From assembly GCF_018320785.1 (NCBI RefSeq), contig NC_054877.1:10249030-10313029 (forward strand): DNA of 64,000 bases. The letters run 5' to 3'. The notes beneath the pieces are model-generated. The model did no database searches and was not told the origin of the DNA. It was given only the letters and a program-made list of their open reading frames with translations. A program made the translations under genes and the position numbers. Within the stretch, counting starts at the first letter, position 1. Every line of letters begins with the position of its first letter. This DNA comes from Cheilinus undulatus (taxonomy: Eukaryota; Chordata; Actinopteri; Labriformes; Labridae). Shown here piece after piece: positions 1 to 10,544 of this stretch.

Positions 1-542
1 ACTTGTGTACAATGACAATAAAGATTCTGGTTCAGATTTTTAGGTTTGATAGTATCCAAATTTTCAAATTTAAAAATCAAAAAAGAAATAGATGTGCAGC
101 ATTTTTTTCTAAACCAAAACTGTTGTGAGCAGAAAAAGCGCAAGGGCAAGCAAGATGACTTACAGAGCTGTGGGATCAACACACACTCTAAGTGGAGAGG
201 GTAGCACCAGTCACAGCTTAGTGTTGATTTTAGAAGAACATATAAACACAGCAACACCCGTCTGATAACTGCTTAACAGCTGGATCACTCTACATGTATG
301 TCTGCATTTTGTGTCTGCTGTAGCTTCTGCCACAAAACACAAGGGATGTGACAAGACATTCAGCTCACGGGACAAGAAGAGATTGGGTCCCCTCCTTTTT
401 TGAGTGAATTCAAAAATTGGATAGTACTTTGCAATCAGTGCATACATAAGTGTTCAAAACTTCTAAGTTGACATGATTTGGTGCTTTACCTTGTCTTTCT
501 ATTTTTCCTTACTCTTTTTTAAGGTCCTGTTTCTTCTGCTAG
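1..542. other. Non-coding left edge
   Basis: No supported gene lies here. The first ~30 bases carry a motif like the ends of fish LINE-derived repeats (an 'aatgacaataaag' stretch), so the window may open in the 3' tail of a non-LTR element. The pyrimidine-rich stretch at about 495-542 could serve as the acceptor tract of the exon candidate that follows. Confidence 0.35.
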
Positions 543-625
543 TAGTGACTAGGACTCCATTACTTTATACTGTCTCCGGTATTCCACTCTTCGAAAAAGA
601 CGCCAGTTATCAAGGAAAAATAATG
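543..625 (+). CDS. Possible internal coding exon of an unrecognised gene
   Basis: A pyrimidine-rich tract ending in AG at 541-542 (or 545) precedes an open stretch in the frame whose codons include GTG at 545 and ATG at 623-625. It ends exactly at a consensus donor, GTAAGC at 626-631. The donor falls between codons (phase 0), matching the frame of the exon at 3697. The encoded piece (…TPLLYTVSGIPLFEKDASYQGKIM) is mixed in composition and shows no motif I recognise. Exon start is uncertain by 3 bases; both options keep the same frame. This is an inferred exon, not a confirmed gene. Confidence 0.3.
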
Positions 626-2760
626 GTAAGCCTTGCACAGCATTTGTACATACCTCAATAAATTCTTTAGATTAATCTTTCTTTAAGCAACATGAAGCCA
701 TTTTATGTTTATTTTATGTAGTTTACACCAAGCACTGCATTAATCTGGTCATGTAGAAATACCCAGAATACTGCCATGCCACTGCTTTGTCCAGCTTGTT
801 CTCAGTGTTCTGATGATCACACCATATGGGGGCCAATACAGTTTTCTGTATGAGTCATATGTTTTCATTATGATTAATTTAAAATTCAGCGCCCATCATC
901 ATTGTTACAGCAAAATCCTTTTGTACCCCAAAGCATTTAGGGTAAGTGTACCCATTAGGCCCACCAAAATCTAAGTTCACGTATTTTTCATAGATACTAA
1001 GATGGTTTATAAACATGATCATTTGTTAGAATGAAGGATTAATCCCTCATTTGAAGGTATATTTATTTACTTATGCATATTTTAGAGAACAAATTAAAGA
1101 AATGTTATGAATAAAGTCAAAAGTCTGGCATGGCCTTAATTGGTACCTAAGTACCATTTAAGCCCACGTGTGTTCCAAATAAGCCCACAACCACGTTTAT
1201 TGACAGAAATTTAAAAAATTATTACATTTTTCAAGTAGTAAACATATATTAATTCAGTAACATGTTATACATGTTAAACACAATTTATTTTTGAACTTGG
1301 CTTTAATGTTTGGCTTGTAACAATGGACCACCACAAACATGACTAAGTAGGCCTAAACCTAATTTTCATTGGCTTCAGTATTTAACATTTCATTGAACAT
1401 TTTATTTAATATTGACAAAATTTGATTCAATATTGACAAAATAAAAAAATGTGTTTGTTTTTAAAAGTATTAAATGACATTACAGTGAATCAACAATATC
1501 TTACTGAACTTGGATTTAATGTTTGGCTGTAACAATGATGATTTTAGGACAGTTGCTGTAATTCCTCTTTTTTGTTGGCATTTTTCTCACTATAAACAAA
1601 TGATTATGCAAAATTAACTGACATAACAATTCTTCTGGGCAGTGTGTGATCTGTGATGTACTCGTGTTAATGAAGTTAGTATAACAACATCCAACACAAG
1701 ATTACAGAAAAGCTATCAAACCTCAAAATTTCATTTTTTCTATTGAAACACATCAGATGGGCTTAAATGGAACACACTGGGCTTAAATGGTTCTACAGTG
1801 ACCACCAGGGAAATGAAGATAACATGTTCTCACCAAAATTAAACAAATGTTTAAAGAAATGCCTGTAGCCTAAATATGCTGTAAAACTTGCCATCACAGT
1901 TATTCCTCTTCTGCCAAACTTTCTGAATTATCAAGGAATTCTTGTTCAAAGTTTTATGTAAGATTTATGTAAAATGAATCAGAAAACACTTAGTTTGTGT
2001 ACTTATCATTTTTAATCATTAAGCAGTGTATCTATCAGTAGGGCTACATGTATTGACTAGTGATTAGCTTGCTACGCTAGCTAGCATGACTCATCTTTTC
2101 ACATAAAACTAAATAGTAAGAAATTACAAAAAACTACCTGTTTATACACAAAAAAACAAATCAATAATCTCTCAAATTACATAATATGAATGTACTTAAC
2201 AAGTCAGTGGCTGAAAATGGTTGAAAAGAGGTTCTTTCTGAGGGTCCCAAAACACCAAAGTTTAGAGGCGACTTTATCTGAGCCTCCTTGAGACTGCACA
2301 AATGTAGGCGGGCCTTTTCAATATCTACAAATGTGATTGTGTCAAACAAAAACTGACATATAACTAAGAAATTGTGTGATTGGACAAAATAATGTATAGC
2401 ATAAGACAGGCCCCTCTTTTTTTTTTTTTTTAATTGACTTCAAAGTCAAGTGGGCTTAAATGGTGCCTGGGCTTAATGGATAGCCTCACCCTCATACAAT
2501 ACAATAATAACTTTATTCATCCCCGAAGGGAAATTATATAGAAATTATATATAAAATTATATATTATATTTACATGTAAAAGCAAATTCTATATTTATTT
2601 GGGTGGTCTTACAAGTAAATATATAAATAAAGAGCATAGTTTGCAAATATTTATCTTGTGGTTCAACTACCTAAAATCACAATATAACCCTTATGAATGG
2701 TTCATACCAAGGTCTTTTGCTAACACTTGTGGTTTGGGCTATTGTGTGTAGCTTTAAATC
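626..2760. other. AT-rich non-coding stretch
   Basis: No gene seen. If the exons at 543 and 3697 belong together, this is their intron. Sequences around 1145-1190, 1750-1800 and 2450-2490 repeat the phrase 'gggcttaaatgg' or 'aagcccac', and two 'acttggctttaatgtttggctgtaac'-like phrases lie at about 1295 and 1505, suggesting an old, internally repetitive element. At 2510-2545 there is a short tail of the type 'actttattcatccccgaagg', common at the 3' ends of fish retroelements. Confidence 0.4.
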
Positions 2761-2761
2761 A

Positions 2762-3240
2762 GTGTTAATTTAATCGACTAAAACTATGACTAAAAATGTT
2801 CATCGACAGCTTTGTTTTCCATGACAAAAACTAGACTAAGACTAACAAAAATAGATCTGTGATGACTAAAACTGACAAAAACTAAGTTTAGTTTTTGACT
2901 AGAATGTAATGTAGTTTTCGTCAGACATTCAAAATCCATGATATCTCTCCACTGTGGGTAATTCTGTCAAAAACAATGCAGCTGTAGCTCTTCTGTCTCT
3001 CAGCTGTAGAAAGCAGGGACCCCAGGTTTGGCAGGGTGCAGAGAACATCCCACTATGACTTGGTACCAGATTTAAGCAAGACAATAAATGCTTGGACTAA
3101 AAGTAAAACCTAAAATGTGAGGACTTTTTATGGACTAAAACTAAATGGACAGAAATGACTAAAATGTGACTGAAACTAAAATTCATTTCACTTAAAGACT
3201 AAAACTAAGACTAAAATTAAAAATATCTGCCAAAATTAAA
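2762..3240. repeat. Dispersed 'gactaaaact' element, copy 1
   Basis: An element about 480 bp long that starts with GTGTTAATTT, then 'cgactaaaactatgac', and is full of 'gactaaaact' phrases. The centre has the block 'agcagggaccccaggtttgg' at about 3013. A second copy with the same order of blocks lies at 54029-54580, so the two define a dispersed family. The far end reads 'ccaaaattaa', which pairs with the start and suggests short terminal inverted repeats and a non-autonomous DNA transposon. No open frame of note. Confidence 0.6.
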
Positions 3241-3696
3241 ACTGCTTTAAATAATGACATCAATTCAAATTTATGTTTAGTTTTTACAGCAATCGCTATG
3301 TCACTTTTTGTGTGGGTCCATATCTTCTTGGATATGTGAAGGAGGAGCTCAGTGGATACAAGCCTGGGCACCACAGCTCTAAACTATAAAGGAAAAGCAA
3401 ATTGCAATTAATATGTCATAACTGTCTCATTATAATCAATAACGGAAAAAGTAATTGGCTGTTGTTAGGTGATTGCTGACTTAATAGCTGGCACTTGTGG
3501 GTACATTTGCGTTTCTTCACCATATTCTATTATAGAAGCGATCTGTATGTACTGTACACACTGTTTATTTTATTCTGTTGTGCTGATTGTAAGCATGGCT
3601 TATTAGAGCCTAGTTTTCTCAAATTTACATCTGTGTAGGCATTAAACTGAAGCACTGAATCACTCTAACTTTGTTTTGTATATGTACTTCCTGCAG

Positions 3697-3831
3697 AGAG
3701 GATGGAGCCAGTCCAAAGTAGAACACCTGATGAACTGTGCTCGAGTCTTCAAGAAGATGAAGTTTCTTGGCCATGTGAAGCTTCCCAAGTGGAAGGCCTT
3801 CTTCAGTCAAGACTGGACTCATTACTCTTGA
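3697..3831 (+). CDS. Possible C-terminal exon of an unrecognised gene
   Basis: A good acceptor (pyrimidines, then CTGCAG at 3691-3696) leads into 44 codons and a TGA at 3829-3831. The frame is phase 0 and so joins in frame to the donor at 625. The peptide is lysine- and aromatic-rich, starting RGWSQSKVEHL and ending FFSQDWTHYS, and reads like the end of a real protein rather than random translation. Another frame is also open here (from 3702), which weakens the case. I do not recognise the family. If real, the body of the gene lies left of the window on the plus strand, pointing toward the 3' end of kcnj10. Confidence 0.35.
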   Translation, partial: RGWSQSKVEHLMNCARVFKKMKFLGHVKLPKWKAFFSQDWTHYS

Positions 3832-4066
3832 ATCATTTAGGGGCAAGTGACTTTGTTTCATCTTCATGCATTACACCAAGGACTACCTGTCATACATATG
3901 GACACAAGCTTTTTGTCCAAGATCTAAACTGCTTTGTGAGTATACAGACAAGTTATCAGATGTGTTGAAAGGTTTTTATTGCAAACATATAACTGCAGAG
4001 TTTCTTATTGTTTATCAGAGAGCTTGAATCTTTTGTTAAAAGTAGGAGTATTAGGGCACTACTGCA

Positions 4067-4890
4067 AAAATCTAGCAAATTAACTGAAATTTCACATGTT
4101 TTGTACTGTATTTTTACAGTAAATTTCTGGCAACAAAAGCTGCTGGTAATTTACCGTAAAATTTAAAGTAAGGCAGTATTAAGCTACTACTGTAAAATCT
4201 GCAAACATCAGCTGTAATTTCTCATGTTTTGTCCTGTATTTTTTACAGTAAATTTCTGGTAACCACAGCTGCCAGTAATTTACTGTAAAATTTAAAGTTG
4301 TGCAGTATTTTGCTACTAACGTAAAATCTGCAAATATCATCTGTAATTTCTCATGTTTTGTCCTGTATTTTTACGGTAAATTTCTGGTAACCACAGCTGC
4401 CAGTAATTTACTGTAAAATTTAAGTAGTTATAATAAAATACCGTTTAACATTATACGGGTCTACTGTTTTTATTACTGAGATAGATTGTATTTAGGTTTA
4501 CAGGATTTCTGGTGTTTTTACAGTAATTTACCGTAAACAGGTTTGTTTCATTATCGTTATTTTTACAGCCAATCCCTGTAGAAAATGTTGTAATAGAGCT
4601 GTAACTTCTACATCAAATTACAGTAAGTTGTACAGCAAATTACTGTAAATATGGTTACAGTATAACTGTTATTTTTACAGCAAATCCTTGTATAAATGGT
4701 TACAATATTGTATTTTTTTTAACAGAAATTTACAGTTAAAAAAAAACAGGTCTGAACTGTAATATTTACAGTTGTAGAATGAAAACACAGTTTTTTCTCA
4801 TACATTCTCACCGTAATTTTTACAGTAAATCTCTGGTAACCACAGCTGCCAGCGTTTTACCGTAAATTTAACGGAATTTTTTTTACAGTG
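4067..4890. repeat. MITE-like element with internal tandem repeats
   Basis: About 820 bp built from short palindromic pieces such as 'tttacagtaaattt' and 'taatttactgtaaaattt'. Three tandem units start at about 4067, 4194 and 4323 (period ~128 bp), each running through 'ctgtaatttctcatgttttgtcctgtattt', 'ctggtaaccacagctgcc' and 'gcagtat'. A further piece recurs at about 4810-4880. The right end reads 'ttttttttacagtg' followed by TA, as in many fish Tc1/mariner-type MITEs. It has no coding capacity. The exact left end is not clear. Confidence 0.6.
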
Positions 4891-4899
4891 TAGCTTTAA

Positions 4900-6139
4900 A
4901 CAGTAAATATATCTTGAAAAAAAGGAAGACACACATCGTTAATCCTTGCATTAAGTTGTGAAATGTGCTTCCCACAGAGGCTGAAATGCTGACATACAGA
5001 AAAAGCATCCTGTGGACCTTTACTAATGAGAGATGTCAGAGTGAGGACTGCTGCCTAGATAATCTTTAGTTTATTTTAAAGAGCTGATGGTTCCACGGGA
5101 GGATTCTGTGAAGGAAACTTATTTAAGGAAAAAGCTTAGAGGTGCAGATTTAGGAGTAGAAACTGAACAGAAAGGATGAAAATTTAGGACTCGCCCTGTA
5201 GAAGTGGGATGTAGAGGGTTTGTAGGTCAGCAGTTTCGAGCTGGGAGTGCAGGGACAGTTAAAGAGAGGTCAGATGACAGTTCAGGCCAGTCAGTGGATT
5301 TGGATGAGGAGGAATGATGTCAGCTGTGGGTTAAAATGAAGGTTGAGGAAACCCCTTAACTCCTCTAGTTTGTAATAATCTGCTCTTTTCTCTCTTCCCT
5401 TATGAAAATGAGGGAGTAGGGGGGAGGGAGAGCCATGCCAGGAGGGGTGTGTGCCCACAGCAGGTAAGATGATGATGTCTCTGTGTTGACAGGGTGAGAG
5501 CTGGCATGGAGAGGATGGCTCTAGAACGTTGGAGATCACTGTTCAGCTCTCTGGAGGAAACACTGATGAAGAAGGGTTCCCACCTGACGACCCAGGTGAA
5601 GGGTTGGTTTCTTTCTACCCTTCAGTCTGCACGGCTGACTGGTGGAGACAAAGTATTGGAGTAAAAAAGGGTTTTTTTTACTGAGTGCTGATCCTCTTTG
5701 TAGGGCACTGGTATCTTGTGTTTTTTCAGAATCTAGAACCAATCAGGCGATTGCTGCTTTAGTCAGAAACAGAGAATCTGGCTCAATGTTAACACAATTA
5801 TCTTGTTAATCCTGATTAAAACTTCTAATGAGAGACGCCAAACAGAAAAAACCCTTAAATAACTGGAATCAAGTTTATTTAATCGTTCATTTAAGCGATT
5901 ATAGTCTCAGTTCATCTTCATTCAAACTCTCTTTACAGCTCTCTCTTGATGTTAAAAAGGGGAAGGTTAAAAAAAAATCACAATTTCCCAAATCAGTCTC
6001 ATCTTTGCTTCACCCATTGTGTCCAAACCATCATTATTCATTTCAAACAGAACCATCATCAGTAACTTACAAAATCTCTCACATCATCTCTAACCATCGA
6101 GTGGTGCAGCAATCTGACAGTTCCTCCTGTGTTTCTGTC
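4900..6139. other. Non-coding interval
   Basis: No gene supported. The several short open frames on both strands overlap one another, begin without splice or promoter context and have no recognisable motif. Confidence 0.4.
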
Positions 6140-6147
6140 ATCTAAAG

Positions 6148-7188
6148 CAGTGGTTCCCAACCTTTTTTTCCTCAGGCCAACTCATATCTGAGGAAAGCTA
6201 AGACCCCCCCCCCACCACCACCTCCACCACACACACACATACACACACACACACAGTACCCACCAGGGAAAATTAACATCACTCAACATCAAGAAGAAAC
6301 GAAATGTAATCTGATCATTTTCAAGAAAAAAAAACCTTGAAATTCCTAAATTTGAAGTCATTAATTTAAGAGGAAAAAAACTAAAAGTTGTGAATGTTCA
6401 TGAAGCAAAACTCAGAACATTTTTTTAAAAAAAGTCAGGATTAAAAAAAAATCAGAATTCTGACTTTAATTTAAAATTCTGACATTCCTTTAGGAACTTT
6501 ACTTTCATCTTAGACTTCTACTTTTTTCTCAAAACTTTGTCTTTCATCTCAGAATTTTGAATTTAATTGCACCGGTCTCTTGTTGCTGCTTGTTTACATC
6601 ACGACTCTGCCACGCCTGAAAGTACTGCCCCTCGTTGCTGATTGGTCCTGTCACTTTCTAACCGGGCCCAGACTGTTCAGATGGGAGCTTTGCAAGATGG
6701 ATTCGCCAGTAAAAGACAAGGAAACAGGCGTATCCATCTGTTTTGCAAGGTTGAGAATTTTGACTTTAATACCAGAATTCTGTCTTTTTTTCTCAGAATG
6801 CTGACTTTAATCTCAGAATTAAAAACCCATCTCAAAAAATGTATTTTCAGTAGCCCTAATCCTCTTCTGTAGTTTTCATTTTTGTTTCTTGTAAATTTTT
6901 GACTTTCCACTGTTGAGAATTTAAGTTTCTGATGCCAAAATTCAATAGTTTCTTTTAAATTAGTAATTTTGAGATATCTAGTAATTTTCCAACTTCTTTA
7001 AACTAAATTCTGAGTTTGTTTGTTTTCCTCTGGAGTTCCTCAAAAAGTATTTAATATAATTAAAAACTATATGGACATCCAATTTTGACAACACCAGAGC
7101 AGACATGGTCCTGCATCCCCCTAAGACCTAAGGCGCCCCCCGGACAAGGGGTGCCTGGTCTAGAGGTGCCCCAGGTTGGGAACCACTG
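6148..7188. mobile_element. hAT-type DNA transposon, non-autonomous, with 8-bp TSD
   Basis: Terminal inverted repeats read CAGTGGTTCCCAACC on the left (6148) and GGTTGGGAACCACTG on the right (ending 7188). An exact 8-bp target-site duplication, ATCTAAAG, flanks them at 6140-6147 and 7189-7196. This is the signature of hAT insertion. The 1041-bp interior has no transposase frame. It includes an (AC)n run, a set of 'tcagaattctgacttt' phrases at 6430-6990, and a fragment at about 6570-6745 that matches the dispersed family copy at 31990-32140. The exact duplication suggests a fairly recent insertion. Confidence 0.88.
6228..6255. repeat. (AC)n microsatellite
   Basis: About 14 AC units interrupted by one T, directly after a C-run and CCA-rich stretch, inside the hAT element. 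Confidence 0.9.
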
Positions 7189-7196
7189 ATCTAAAG

Positions 7197-8053
7197 AATA
7201 AAAGAAGCTTTGATAAAAATCTGACATCATTAGTAACTCAAACATTAAGGCTCCTAGTATAGAGAGAATGTATGCTGTAGTATTTACAGGCTGTATGGCC
7301 CAGGTAGGCATTTACATCCATGTCATTTACAGAAGCTGGTTTCAAAGACATCAAACCATTTAAAAAAAAAGCTCTGGAGTAAAAACATGTGCATACTTGA
7401 TTACAATCAGTGTTTAAGTGCTTTTAGTAGTTTATTAAACTCATCTTGATTAAGATTTTCTTACTGTGCCTCCTAAGGTGCAAATGTAGCTAAAGTAGCA
7501 AAATGTACATAAAGTGCTAATTTCAGTTTTAAACAGCAGTAACAGTCACAACAGAAACAAAAAGGCCATCACCTTCTTATACAGTATCAGTGCACATTCA
7601 AACTGAGTTTGGCTACATTTCAGTTGTTTAACTACATCAGTGTACAACAGTGCCTTTTCATATGAAACGTACAAACTGTCAAAACCACAGCTTCCTTTAT
7701 GAGATGAAGCATAGATAACGGTGAGTGTTCTGTGTAGTTTTACATCAGATCATAGAGGGAAACAAAGCTAAGACTTACTAACAGGTACTAACTTTAAGTT
7801 TTTTAGGGTTTTTTTTTTTTTTTTTTGAGTCATCAATGTTTTAGGATGACAAACAGAAAGTGAATTTTCCCCCACTATAATGGTACAGACCCTACACACT
7901 CTTGATAGATTCTTATGAACCTTCCTTTTTTTCCCGGGGAAACTTACTGAATTTTCTGTGCTTTCCACTCTTGGTTTTGTTTGTCATTTAATTTTGTAGT
8001 TTCATTTGCCTTTTGTTTTCAATATATCAATCTTTTTTTATAGCTCCTGTGAG

Positions 8054-8084
<31 letters not shown>

Positions 8085-8281
8085 GTAGAAAAAAACTGAA
8101 ATTAGAGTTGAAACTTCTATAAGAACATTAGAACCACAAGCAGTAAGGCTGACTGTTTCTTTGTAGTTATTTTTAATGCATGAAACCACTGTTGCAGGAA
8201 GGTGTCAGACTTATTAGCTATTGTTTCCACTGTGAGACCTTTCGGTGAGTGATTCTTTCACCCTTCTGTTATCTATACCAC
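7197..8281. other. Non-coding interval with poly-T runs
   Basis: No gene seen. Poly-T runs occur at about 7809-7826 and 8054-8080 (27 T). On the minus strand these would be poly-A, so either may mark the 3' end of an old retroelement, but no body could be recognised beside them. Confidence 0.4.
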
Positions 8282-8545
8282 TGATCTCATTCAGGTTTGT
8301 AGGGGATACTAGAGGCTGTCAATGGGTATTCATGGTCACACTCACATCTATGGGCAATTTAGAGTCTCCAATTAACCTACAAGCATATTTTTGAGCTGTG
8401 AGAGGAAACCAAAGTACCCAGAGAGAACGTACAAACTCCATACTAAAAGGCACTCTCCAACAGGGATTCAAACCAAAAACCTTCCCCTTCTCCCAGGAAC
8501 ATTCTTCCTGTGAACTGACAGCGCTAAATGCAGCCCCTACTTGTG
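8282..8545 (-). repeat. Fish short interspersed repeat, diverged copy
   Basis: Read on the minus strand, this has the same order of phrases as the better preserved copy at 37270-37608: a 'ggggctgca' start, a 'gtatggagtttgtacgttct' block, 'ctgggtactttggtttcctc', and 'ctctaaattgcccatag'. This is a very common short repeat of teleost genomes. I cannot give its family name with certainty. The copy is diverged and lacks the end of the element. Confidence 0.6.
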
Positions 8546-8964
8546 GATTGTTTTACCTCCCTGTACACTGATATTATTAATGCACAACTATCTTCACTAT
8601 AAAACAAGCTAACAAGCTCTTCTGAGTGAAGAAAGTAAAAAAGATCAAGAAAATGTTCCTGTACATCATTTCTAATGCCTTGTCATCTACCCTTTTTCCT
8701 GTTCTGCACCCATCTTAACAAGTGACAGAGAGATTAATGGGAATGGAGTGAAAAATGTTTCTCACATCGCATGCAGTATTACTTGTGATGGGCCACAGTT
8801 ATTCTCTGCCATCTGTTACACAGTAGTCCAGGCTCACTCACAAAACTAAACCCTTACCCGTACCGTAATGTTGTGGTCCCAGTAGACCCTTCCTGATTGA
8901 TGCTGCAAGAAGTCCCAGAATGCTTTGTGAGAAGCTTGCATCATTGACCTGGTAGGGCACTTTT

Positions 8965-9126
8965 TTTAAGATTTATTTTTGGGCTTTTCATGCCTTTGTT
9001 TCACAGAGGAGGACAGTGGACAGTGTCAGAAATGGGAGAGAGAGTGGGAAGAAACATGCGGAAAAGGGCCACAGATAGGACTCAAACCCGAACTGCCTGC
9101 GCACATCAATAGGCCATCTGTGCGCC
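8965..9126 (-). mobile_element. tRNA-like SINE with 17-bp TSD
   Basis: On the minus strand the element begins 'ggggcgcacagatggcc' and includes 'cgggtttgagtcc', which resembles a tRNA B box (GGTTCGANTCC). It then runs through 'ttcttcccactctctctccc' and ends 'aaaaataaatcttaaaa'. It is flanked by the 17-bp direct repeat CCTGGTAGGGCACTTTT at 8948-8964 and 9127-9143. The exact, long duplication is typical of target-primed reverse transcription. It has no coding capacity. Confidence 0.85.
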
Positions 9127-9143
9127 CCTGGTAGGGCACTTTT

Positions 9144-10164
9144 AACAGTTTTTCTCCATCTGTATGAGGAATTCATCAGTAAAACCAGTGTTGTACTCTG
9201 TTTGGTAAATATGCAATATAGAGTTAAGTATTTGTTGAACAGTGTTTGAAATTCAAGACAAGAAGTAAGCAGTGAAGGTGGGCAGAACTGTGCTGCTCTC
9301 ACTCATCATCTTTTTGTTATTGTTTTGATTGAGAGCCCCTTGGTGGCAGAAATTGACATACTCTGCATTTAAGTCAGTAAATCTTTGCTAGCTTGCTTTC
9401 AGAGACTAGTCAATTAAAGGACCACTACTGGTTGCAAGTGGGATTACAAATTTGGAAACAGCATGTTTTTGATGTCAGTGAATAAAGTTGAAATTGTAGC
9501 CCAAGTTAAAGGGATATTTCAGTTTTTTTATGTTGAGTTATTTGAGGTAACTAGCAACAGTAGTGGCATTAGCCGCCAGGAATTTCAGTAAGCATGGCCC
9601 CTTTAAGAAGGACCTGCTGTTTGTACCGGCCGGCAAGCTAGGCTATACAGGATAACAGATGGGTATGGTTGCTCTGTGGGATATGGTGAATTATTGGTAA
9701 AAATGGGCCACAAAACAATGTTGGCTCAAATGTACGCCCACAGAGGAACCATACCCTGCTAGTTACCTCATACAGGCCCAACTTCAAAAATACTGAAATA
9801 TCCCTTAAAATCATTGTTTCCTTCTTAGAGGCCACAAAAACTGACTGTGTCCTCTACAGTGTTGTGACTTGTGTTCTGGATTTTACTGTTGTTTAAAAAG
9901 TGTCCATCATAAATGATCCAGAACTTCTAGTAGTTGTAGTTAGGAAGAGTGTTATGCTGTAATATGATTACATGTAAACCTACATTTCCCAGAAATCATC
10001 CAACTATGGCAAACTTAAAGTTGTCCAGTTTTCCAAACATGTTTGGATCCTAGATATGTGAAGTTCAAACAGTCTACAAACAGTCTTCCACTGCTGTGCT
10101 GTTGACCTCAGACTTGGTTGTCTTTCCTGTTGCTCTAAATAAAACTCTTGACCAGTCCATCTAT
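9144..10164. other. Region downstream of kcnj10, probable 3' UTR
   Basis: No gene seen. The part next to 10164 should hold the 3' UTR of kcnj10 (minus strand). I found no clear AATAAA signal in minus-strand sense close to the stop codon, so the UTR end is not placed. The motif 'gccccttggtggc' at about 9337 resembles a CTCF core on the minus strand. Confidence 0.4.
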
Positions 10165-10544
10165 TTACACGTTGCTGATACGAACACTAGCTCTGCTCCG
10201 GTCCTCCCCTCTCTCTCTGTAGCTCTGCTCCAGACGGATCTTCTCTGGATCGGACACCTCAGACACCAGCCCTCCTCCGTTACTCTGGTACACGTGTTGA
10301 GGGCTGGGTGTCTTGAAAATTGGCGTTGTCTTAGTCTTGGCCACTTTGTCGAAGAAGGCGAAGTCCGCCACGTATTTCCCAGATGGAGAAAGGGAGACTA
10401 CAGGGGGAAACTCGTAACCCCAGAGAATCTCATCAGGCAGGTAGGAGGTGCGAACCTGGCAGGTGGCAGAGGTCGGCTCAACTGTGGCACTCATTATTAC
10501 CAAGAGCTCAAAGTCTGCCAGCTCTGGGTCTGTCCAGCCCCCAC
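10165..10544 (-). CDS. kcnj10: kcnj10 coding exon 5 (C-terminus)
   Basis: Encodes the rest of the beta domain ([49 protein letters not shown]), a variable tail and the final SVRISNV, with stop TAA at 10167-10165. The acceptor is taken after TTTTTACACCAG (AG at 10546-10545), giving …[13 protein letters not shown] second in-frame AG lies 15 bp further in (ACAG before ACCCAG) and would remove GGGWT. The first has the better pyrimidine tract. Confidence 0.92.

Noticed and set aside
3702..3968. 88-codon plus-strand frame starting MEPVQSRTPDEL
   Set aside because: Overlaps the exon candidate at 3697-3831 in another frame. The splice phases and the amino-acid make-up favour the other frame, though neither is proven.
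5828..6145. 105-codon plus-strand open frame
   Set aside because: Low-information Ser/Lys-rich translation ending at the hAT target site, with no motif and no splice context.
9060..9126. Possible tRNA gene from a B-box-like sequence
   Set aside because: It is the head of a SINE with a 17-bp target-site duplication; the cloverleaf is not complete.
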